Positions 57,536 through 64,000 of a DNA stretch of 64,000 nt are shown here, one piece after another. Numbering within the stretch: position 1 is the first letter of the stretch; each line of letters starts with the position of its first letter. The notes below the pieces were generated by a model. The model did no database searches. It saw only the letters and a program-made list of their open reading frames with translations, and was not told the origin of the DNA. Source of the stretch: Cytobacillus pseudoceanisediminis (GTDB lineage Bacteria > Bacillota > Bacilli > Bacillales > Cytobacillaceae). The translations under genes were made by a program, and so were the position numbers. The stretch lies in assembly GCF_023516215.1 (NCBI RefSeq), contig NZ_CP097349.1:4554001-4618000 (forward strand), written 5' to 3'.

Positions 57536-59188
57536 ATGGAGATTGCAGTCAGTGTGAAGAATCTGACAAAAAAATATAAGCTATATGATGACAAATGGGG
57601 ACCTATTAAAGAGGTTCTTACCCATAAAAAGCTCCACAAAGAGTTCCTGGCCCTTAATGATGTTTCAATAGACTTCCCTAAAGGGGAGTCTATTGGCGTT
57701 TTAGGTAAAAATGGTTCAGGAAAATCAACTCTGCTCAAAATTATTACAGGCATTGCGGATCCTACCGCCGGAGATGTACGGGTGGATGGGTCTCTTGTAT
57801 TTTTGGATGTCAGCTCCGGTATTGATGCTGAATTAAGCGGATATGAGAATATCTTTATGAAAGGAATTCTGCTGGGCTATTCAAAAGAGGAAATGATGGA
57901 AAAGGTTGAGGATATCATCGAGTTTTCGGAACTGGGAGAGTTCATCCATCAGCCTGTGAAAAATTATTCTTCTGGTATGAGGTCTAAGCTGGGTTTTGCG
58001 ATATCGGTGAATGTGGATCCTGACATCCTTATTGTCGATGAAGCCTTGGCGGTTGGAGACTCTCTATTCAGAGAAAAATGTATGAATAAGATGAATGAAT
58101 TCAAGGAGAAGGGTAAAACCATTATATTCGTCAGCCATGACAAGCATGCTGTCGAATCCTTTTGCTCCAAGGCAGCCTGGATTCACCAGGGGAATCTGAT
58201 CAGTTATGGAGACTCCAAATTTGTTGGCTCTATTTATAATGATTTTATGAGCGGCAGGAAAACGCTTGAAGCGATTAAGTCAGAAATACAATTTCATCAT
58301 TCTATCGAAAAAGTGGTATATAACACGACTTCAGAGGGGATTTCCTTGGATTTGGAAGGTTATTTATACAGTGACAATGAAACGGCTGCAAAAGATTTTG
58401 AAGCAGTTCTGCGGGACTCCCGAACAGGGGAATATCTATCCAAGCCAATAATAAGGAAAGCACTAAAGAATCATTCCATGGTTCCGGCAAGTCAAAAGGA
58501 TCAGGCTGGATTTTCAGTGCAATTTTCTGAAGCTCAACTAGCTGCCTTCGTGAAGCCCGGAAAATATGATGTTGGCATCAGGTATAAGGGCGAAAAGGAA
58601 GAGTGGACAGAATTCCCTTTATGGGCAGGACAGGCAGAGGTTATGGAAGATAATTCGGTCCAAGGTCCGTATAAATATCATTTAAAACAAGAAAGCAATA
58701 AACTTTTTATGACCGTTGATAACCACGAAAAGGTTCAGGAACAGATCAACAAGATCTGGTTTGATGAAAATTCCTTGAAAATAGAAGGGGTTGCTTTTGT
58801 CAGAGGGTATGAAACTGATTCGGAAGATGATGTAAGAATGGAATTCCATTTAATTAACATGGAAACGTTTGAAGAAAGAGTTTATCCAGCTGAAGTGAGC
58901 GAAACGGAGGAAATAACAGAGAATGTCTCCTTCAATCCTCAAGGGAAAAAGTATAATTATTCACAATTTCATGTGGATTTGGATATTGCAAATATTCCTG
59001 TCGGCAGATACGAGTGCAAATTAAGATACGAAATGAAAAATCCGCCGCATCATAAAATGCTGGTCCTGGCATGGGCATCTAAACATGACCAATATCCATC
59101 TGTTCCTTATAAAATAGAAAACAAAGAGATAGACGTACAAACTGGTTCCAAATATCTCTTAATCGAGGTAAAGGGCAGCCTATCATAA
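57536..59188 (+). CDS. tagH: Teichoic acid ABC exporter ATPase (TagH)
   Basis: A 550-residue protein. ABC domain in the first ~235 residues: Walker A GVLGKNGSGKST, signature NYSSGMRSKLGFA, Walker B DILIVDEALAVGD and the H-loop IIFVSHDKHA. The ~300-residue C-terminal extension is rich in beta-strand-like sequence with repeats of DNETAAKDFEAVLR and WTEFPLWAGQAEV style; TagH and Wzt proteins carry comparable extensions for polymer recognition or wall contact. It follows tagG by 26 bases. Confidence 0.92.
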   Translation: MEIAVSVKNLTKKYKLYDDKWGPIKEVLTHKKLHKEFLALNDVSIDFPKGESIGVLGKNGSGKSTLLKIITGIADPTAGDVRVDGSLVFLDVSSGIDAELSGYENIFMKGILLGYSKEEMMEKVEDIIEFSELGEFIHQPVKNYSSGMRSKLGFAISVNVDPDILIVDEALAVGDSLFREKCMNKMNEFKEKGKTIIFVSHDKHAVESFCSKAAWIHQGNLISYGDSKFVGSIYNDFMSGRKTLEAIKSEIQFHHSIEKVVYNTTSEGISLDLEGYLYSDNETAAKDFEAVLRDSRTGEYLSKPIIRKALKNHSMVPASQKDQAGFSVQFSEAQLAAFVKPGKYDVGIRYKGEKEEWTEFPLWAGQAEVMEDNSVQGPYKYHLKQESNKLFMTVDNHEKVQEQINKIWFDENSLKIEGVAFVRGYETDSEDDVRMEFHLINMETFEERVYPAEVSETEEITENVSFNPQGKKYNYSQFHVDLDIANIPVGRYECKLRYEMKNPPHHKMLVLAWASKHDQYPSVPYKIENKEIDVQTGSKYLLIEVKGSLS

Positions 59189-59282
59189 AAGCTCTAAAAC
59201 TTGGGCAGATTATACTTATTCTTGAAGAAGTACGGACCTGGGAAAGAGGTTTTTTATATTAGGGAATATGAGGAGTTATAAA

Positions 59283-60458
59283 ATGAAATCGAAGAATATT
59301 GTGTTTGTTTTAAATGAATATAATGGCCATGGCGGCGCACAGAGGGTTGCTTCCATTCTGGCGGATGATTTCCTCAAAGATGGACATAACGTTGCCGTTT
59401 TAAGTATAAATGAGCAGGAAAATGAGCCAAGCTATTTTTCTGCTGACATACCTGTTCATATAGTACACAAGAATGGATACCGCGCACCGATTGCCAAGGA
59501 AATCTCTTCAAACCTGAAGGCTTTGCGATTCAATAAGGTTGCATCGGAAGTCAAGAGGAGGATCGAGCTCGTTAAAAGAAGGAAAGAAGTGCAAAGATTC
59601 TTTGACAAATATGGTGATGAAGATGTGTATGTCATTATCATCCAAGTTTGGGGAATGCAATGGATTCAGCCTGTTCTGTATAGGAAAAATGTGAAGATCA
59701 TCGGACAAAGCCATGAAAGCGTTGCGGCTGCGAAAAATTCCCATCGCTATAAAAGGCTTCTCCGATATTATCGTCAAGTATCGAAGTTTTTATTATTGAC
59801 CCAAAAAGACTCCGAATACTTTGCAAATCTGGGTTTTACAAATGCCGGGGTCATGTATAATCCATCGCCGTTCAGATCTGCCAACGAAGCTTTGAAGTTA
59901 TATTCAAACAAAACGATTGTTTCGACAGGAAGACTTATTGAGGACAAAGGGTTTGATGTGCTGATTGAATCCTTTTCCAGGGTGGCGGAAGATATACCAG
60001 GATGGAAGCTTGAAATTTACGGTGAAGGGCCTGCGAAAAAGTCACTCCAAAGCCTGATTAATGTTCTTGACATGAATGATCGGATTCATTTAAAGGGTCA
60101 AACAGGAAATGTTCAGGAAGTATTAGAAAGTGCCAGCTTCTTTGTACTGTCTTCCAAAGCTGAAGGGCTGCCCATGTCTTTAATAGAAGCACAATCCTGT
60201 GGCCTTCCGTGCATCTCCACGGACTGTGCCCCTGGTATACGGGAGATCATTGATGAATATGAAAATGGGTATTTAGCACCGGTTGGAGATGTGCCTGTAC
60301 TGTCGCGGCATATTAGGCGCCTTGCGCAAAATGAGGATTTATTTGCTGAATTTAGCGAGAAGTCTTTTAGTAAAAGTGAGAAATTCGAAAAATCTGTAAT
60401 CAAACAGCAATGGTATGACTTATTTGATGAATTGGGAGGTGGGCATGGTGTTAACTAA
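59283..60458 (+). CDS. Family-4 glycosyltransferase of the teichoic acid cluster
   Basis: A 391-residue GT4 enzyme with NEYNGHGGAQRVASILADDFL at the start, a lysine-rich central region (KVASEVKRRIELVKRRKEVQ), KTIVSTGRLIEDKGFDVLIESF and the EX7E donor block SSKAEGLPMSLIEAQSCGLPC. ATG 59283 behind GAGGAGTT is preferred to ATG 59268. Lying between tagH and tagF, it may glycosylate poly(glycerol phosphate), the job of TagE, but it is not a clear TagE by motifs. Its end overlaps the next start by 14 bases. Confidence 0.85.
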   Translation: MKSKNIVFVLNEYNGHGGAQRVASILADDFLKDGHNVAVLSINEQENEPSYFSADIPVHIVHKNGYRAPIAKEISSNLKALRFNKVASEVKRRIELVKRRKEVQRFFDKYGDEDVYVIIIQVWGMQWIQPVLYRKNVKIIGQSHESVAAAKNSHRYKRLLRYYRQVSKFLLLTQKDSEYFANLGFTNAGVMYNPSPFRSANEALKLYSNKTIVSTGRLIEDKGFDVLIESFSRVAEDIPGWKLEIYGEGPAKKSLQSLINVLDMNDRIHLKGQTGNVQEVLESASFFVLSSKAEGLPMSLIEAQSCGLPCISTDCAPGIREIIDEYENGYLAPVGDVPVLSRHIRRLAQNEDLFAEFSEKSFSKSEKFEKSVIKQQWYDLFDELGGGHGVN

Positions 60459-63114
60459 ATTAAATACTCAGCATAAGCCGCCTAAGCTATCTGTCGTTGT
60501 CATTGCTTTCAATAACGAATTATATATTGAAGAATGTTTGGAGTCCCTCCATGAACAAACATATAAGGATTTCGAAGTAGTTGTCGTAAATGATTATTCT
60601 AAAGACAAAACCGGAGAAATCATCGATGACTTTATTAAAGATAAACCAAATTTTAAATCCATTCATCTTCAGGAAAACAGTGGAGGCTGCAGCACACCCC
60701 GGAATACAGGGATTGAAAACACAACTGGAGAGTATATCATGTTCCTGGATGGTGACGATTGGTATACGGTGGATGCGTGCGAGAAAATGGTCGCTGCCAT
60801 TGAAAGGACAGGCTCAGACTTTGTGGCAGGACAAGCAATTCGCACAAATAATTATCACATCTGGTATCATAACCAAATTTATAACATTGAACGGACTAAT
60901 ATAAATATCCGGGATTTTAAAGTGCTTCTTTTTGACAGCGTTTCTACAAATAAGATCTATAAGCGTTCTTTTTTGGACAAACATCATTTACGTTTTCCTG
61001 AAGGCATTCATTATGAAGATGTTGTTTTTACAGGTAAAGCATATTTCCTTGCAGAAAGTGTAAGTATTATTCCGGAACCGATTTACTATTGGCGGGTAGT
61101 CGAAAATGCTGCAGTAAAATCCATATCCAACAGAAGATTTGAATTTGAAAACTTTGAGAACCGAATTATATCCCATCGATATTATGATAAGTTCTTGAGA
61201 GAAAACAGAGATCTCCTCTACCAGGAACATAAGAATAACCGTTTTCTGCGCCATGATTTAAAATTATATATAAATGATTACCTGGAATTTGACGAAGAAT
61301 ATAAAGAAAAATTCCATGCCCTGATTTATGAATATATGCACGAGGTTATGGACGAATATGCATTTACGAATCTTGCCGAAAAAGACCGTATTCTATACTA
61401 CTTGCTCTATTTAGGTGACAAAGAGGCATTTCAGGATTATATTGCCTATATTAATGGACTGCCTACGAAGGCAAATAGAATTTACGCTGTTGCTGATCAA
61501 TATTATTTCCGTCCTTCTATTCAAAAATATAATGAAAAGTTCCTTCGGATCAGCAGTTTAAGAGTAGATTTCAATCTACATGATATGAAATTAAATCATG
61601 ATAAGCTCGTTTTTCAGGCAAATATCAATTCAGAATCAATTAATGATGAAGAAATTGATTTGTATTGGGTGCTTCGAAATAACCTGACAAAAGAAATGCT
61701 TGTTTCTGATAGCGAGGGTGGAAACAGGTATAGTATTGATCTGAAGAATATGGAGCCTGGAAACTATTATTTATCCTTAGTTATTAGTCATCAGGGCAAC
61801 CTTCATAAGCGTCTAGTTAAGAAGACGGATATTCATGACTTCAGTAATAAACTGGTTAAGAACAATGGATTATCAAAAGCATTCTTTATTAATCACAAAA
61901 ATTCCTTTGCCATACAAGTGCTTCCATTAAGAAGAATGGACCAGGTTAAATGGATGTTTTCCAAAAGGAGAAAACCAAAACAGCATAAGAAACCGGGAGT
62001 TCTTCAAAACGCCCTTACTAATTTTATCAAGGGCCGAATTAAAAAGCTCCCTGTTAAATCGAACTGGGTGGTCTTCGAAGCCCATATGGGAAAACAGTAC
62101 AGTGACAGTCCTAAGTATATTTATGAAGAACTGCTGAAGGGAAATAACAAATATAAATATATCTGGTCCTTTGAAGATCCGGAAGCTGTCGAGGTGCCTG
62201 GAAATCCTGTTAAAGTTAAAAAAAATAGCCTCAAATATTATTATTATCTTAACCGATCCAAGTATTGGGTAGATAACCAGGGAATTGCACATTTAGTCCC
62301 TAAGAAGAAAGATCAGGTGTATCTGCAAACCTGGCATGGAACACCTCTTAAGAGAATGGGCTATGACCAAAAAAAGCTTCCTAGTGAAACGGAGCTGTCA
62401 CGACTTCGGGTTCAGACAGATGCTTGGGATTTCTTCATTTCTCCAAACTCCTACAGCTCCAAAATATTTACGCGCGGGTTCCGGTATGGGGGAGAGATTC
62501 TTGAGACAGGTTACCCAAGAAATGATATTCTGATTAACAAGCCAAGGGAGATTGCGGAAAAGGTTCGGAATGAAACAGGGATTTCTGAAGGCAAAAAGGT
62601 CATTCTTTTTGCTCCTACATTCCGGGATTGGGATCCCAACTCATTCCAAAAAACACTCGCAGATATCCAGCAGCTTAGCAAAAGTGTTGACCAAAACACT
62701 ATTATCCTGCTCCGGCTGCATTACTTGTTATCTGCAAAGATCTCTCATATGAGAATGCCTGAGAATGTCATAAATGCATCAGGCTATCAGGATATACAGG
62801 AATTATATTTGGTGTCGGATGTATTGATAAGTGATTATTCATCTGTCATGTTTGACTTTGCATTATTAAAGAGGCCGATTATTTTATACTGCTATGACTT
62901 GGAAGAATATTTGGCCCGCCGGGGAACCTACTTTGATCTGGTTGAAAAGGCTCCTGGTCCGATATGCAGAAAGATAGATGAAGTCAATTCCTTCTTGAAT
63001 CATCCTGCCCGATTAAACGAGTATGAGCAATTACTGGACCGTTTTGTTGCTGAATTTGGCAGTATAGAAGATGGCAATGCTTCTAAAAGAGTTGTAAACA
63101 GGGTTTTTCATTAA
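60445..63114 (+). CDS. tagF: TagF-like CDP-glycerol glycerophosphotransferase with N-terminal GT2 domain
   Basis: An 889-residue two-domain protein. ATG 60445 is behind GGGAGG. The N-terminal GT-A domain (about 12-250) has LSVVVIAFNNELYIEECLES and a DGDDW metal motif, with HYEDVVFTGKAY. The C-terminal CDP-glycerol glycerophosphotransferase domain (about 530-885) has WVVFEAHMGKQYSDSPKYIYE, the catalytic QTWHGTPLKRMGYD and VSDVLISDYSSVMFDFALLKRP, known to bind CDP-glycerol. It polymerises glycerol phosphate on the lipid-linked linkage unit. The extra GT2 domain is longer than in the shorter TagF proteins and may add a sugar. Confidence 0.9.
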   Translation: MVLTKLNTQHKPPKLSVVVIAFNNELYIEECLESLHEQTYKDFEVVVVNDYSKDKTGEIIDDFIKDKPNFKSIHLQENSGGCSTPRNTGIENTTGEYIMFLDGDDWYTVDACEKMVAAIERTGSDFVAGQAIRTNNYHIWYHNQIYNIERTNINIRDFKVLLFDSVSTNKIYKRSFLDKHHLRFPEGIHYEDVVFTGKAYFLAESVSIIPEPIYYWRVVENAAVKSISNRRFEFENFENRIISHRYYDKFLRENRDLLYQEHKNNRFLRHDLKLYINDYLEFDEEYKEKFHALIYEYMHEVMDEYAFTNLAEKDRILYYLLYLGDKEAFQDYIAYINGLPTKANRIYAVADQYYFRPSIQKYNEKFLRISSLRVDFNLHDMKLNHDKLVFQANINSESINDEEIDLYWVLRNNLTKEMLVSDSEGGNRYSIDLKNMEPGNYYLSLVISHQGNLHKRLVKKTDIHDFSNKLVKNNGLSKAFFINHKNSFAIQVLPLRRMDQVKWMFSKRRKPKQHKKPGVLQNALTNFIKGRIKKLPVKSNWVVFEAHMGKQYSDSPKYIYEELLKGNNKYKYIWSFEDPEAVEVPGNPVKVKKNSLKYYYYLNRSKYWVDNQGIAHLVPKKKDQVYLQTWHGTPLKRMGYDQKKLPSETELSRLRVQTDAWDFFISPNSYSSKIFTRGFRYGGEILETGYPRNDILINKPREIAEKVRNETGISEGKKVILFAPTFRDWDPNSFQKTLADIQQLSKSVDQNTIILLRLHYLLSAKISHMRMPENVINASGYQDIQELYLVSDVLISDYSSVMFDFALLKRPIILYCYDLEEYLARRGTYFDLVEKAPGPICRKIDEVNSFLNHPARLNEYEQLLDRFVAEFGSIEDGNASKRVVNRVFH

Positions 63115-63120
63115 CTAAAT

Positions 63121-63151
63121 AAAAAGAGTTGCTTTTTGCAGCTCTTTTTAT
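63121..63151 (+). terminator. Terminator of the tag operon
   Basis: AAAAAGAGTTGC and GCAGCTCTTTTT pair with one G-T pair around TTTTT, ending in a T run. Confidence 0.8.
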
Positions 63152-63185
63152 TATTTTGGCATTTGTAAATGTAGAGGTGAGAAAT

Positions 63186-64000
63186 GTGTCTGCACTTGTA
63201 TCCATTGTAATTCCAGTATATAATGCTGCTCCTTATCTTGACGAATGTTTGAAATCTGTCATAGATCAAAGCTATCAGGCTTTAGAAGTCATTATTATTA
63301 ATGATGGTTCGACTGACCAAAGCGAAGAGATCATTAATCGGTATGTTAATCAGGATAGCCGAATAACATTAATCAACCAGCAGAACCACGGGTTAGGCTA
63401 TACCAGGAATAAAGGTATTTCATTAAGCAATGGAACATACATTTTCTTTTTGGATTCTGATGACCGCATACCGGCTCATGCCATCCAATCCTTAGTGAAA
63501 GCAGCTGTAAAGGGTGACGCCGATTATGCAGCCGGGAAAGTTATTCGTTTTAATGAAGAGAGAAAATATATCCCCATCAGGCATCTGGAATTTAATTTAT
63601 ACAAAAAGAATGAGATCACTGCACTTTTGGATCAACCAGAATTGCTCCAGGATAGTATTGCCTGCAATAAGCTATGGAAGAAGGATTTTGTGAAAAGAAA
63701 CAATCTTCATTTTACAGAAGGAAAGTATTATGAAGATCTTGCTTTTACAATGAAAGGAGCCGTACTTGCAGGCAAGATAGCCATTGTTAATAGTTTTGTA
63801 TATGAATGGCGGGTTAGGGAAGGAGAAGATAAGCCTTCCATCACACAGCAGCAAATGAAACTGCAGAACACTCTGGATCGAATTAGTGCCTTATCTTCAA
63901 ACAGACAGTGGCTGAAAGCTAACCAAATACCTGTGAAAATCATTCAGGAGCATGATTTAAAAAGCTTATTGGATCTCTTGAGGCTACATGTCATTAAATA
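63186..64000 (+). CDS. Family-2 glycosyltransferase, 3' partial
   Basis: The frame is open to the window end. GTG 63186 follows GAGGTGA. The 271 visible residues have the GT2 start LVSIVIPVYNAAPYLDECLKS, NDGSTDQSEEIINRYV and FFLDSDDRIPAHAI (metal motif), with YYEDLAFTMKGAVL, the region that also appears in the GT2 domain of the TagF-like protein. It may be the N-terminal half of a second TagF-like fusion or a separate enzyme; the rest is outside the window. Confidence 0.88.
   Translation, partial: MSALVSIVIPVYNAAPYLDECLKSVIDQSYQALEVIIINDGSTDQSEEIINRYVNQDSRITLINQQNHGLGYTRNKGISLSNGTYIFFLDSDDRIPAHAIQSLVKAAVKGDADYAAGKVIRFNEERKYIPIRHLEFNLYKKNEITALLDQPELLQDSIACNKLWKKDFVKRNNLHFTEGKYYEDLAFTMKGAVLAGKIAIVNSFVYEWRVREGEDKPSITQQQMKLQNTLDRISALSSNRQWLKANQIPVKIIQEHDLKSLLDLLRLHVIK

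Overview
The window reads as chromosome of a spore-forming Bacillaceae member (Bacillus or a close relative). The support is strong AGGAGG-type ribosome sites with frequent TTG/GTG starts, Bacillus-type eps, tag, pbpC, lytE and LCP genes, class D sortase, and candidate Spo0A boxes. No 16S, tRNA or CRISPR is present, so the species is not fixed.

Layout. 0-6.6 kb: a one-strand catabolic operon (thiolase, 2-hydroxyacid dehydrogenase, thioesterase, nitronate monooxygenase, SDR, tartrate/D-malate-type dehydrogenase, membrane transporter). 7.1-9.0 kb: Yip1-like membrane protein plus HlyD-type adaptor (YknW/YknX-like). 9.4-10.5 kb: LysM-NlpC/P60 endopeptidase. 10.7-13.6 kb: two divergent PlcR-like HTH-TPR regulators; the rightward one is followed by a secreted propeptide carrying four copies of Gly-Ile-Pro-Ser-Glu-His, the last at the C-terminus, as in PlcR-PapR. 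This is the main candidate for an undescribed system. 13.8-15.7 kb: PP2C-like phosphatase and TPR membrane protein. 15.7-17.1 kb: small ORFs. 17.4-29 kb: surface and secreted proteins (PbpC, Excalibur protein, LPxTA acidic protein with class D sortase, HExxH protease with Ig-like repeats, GH26-like protein, PPC-repeat protein). 29-47.8 kb: exopolysaccharide locus (SGNH hydrolase; epsA/epsB/phosphatase; EAR-like RNA; epsC, galU, sugar transferases, Wzy, Wzx, twin TupA ATP-grasp proteins, ugd and epimerase), with an AT-rich centre. 48.4 kb: IS21 remnant and a perfect 22-bp inverted repeat. 48.9-64 kb: cell-wall region (LCP ligase, SH3-amidase, giant repeat-rich glucosaminidase, galE, tagG, tagH, glycosyltransferase, tagF, partial glycosyltransferase).

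Together, most of the window builds, modifies or decorates the cell envelope: precursor sugars (GalU, Ugd, GalE), polymer assembly and export (Eps, Tag), attachment to peptidoglycan (LCP) and remodelling (PbpC, endopeptidase, amidase, glucosaminidase). The PlcR-like pheromone module could give population-density control, but its targets cannot be read from here.

Quality caveat. About twenty frame breaks occur in otherwise well-conserved genes, nearly all in mononucleotide runs and nearly all one base short. This looks like homopolymer under-calling rather than gene decay. I annotate such genes over their full span and name the break point.
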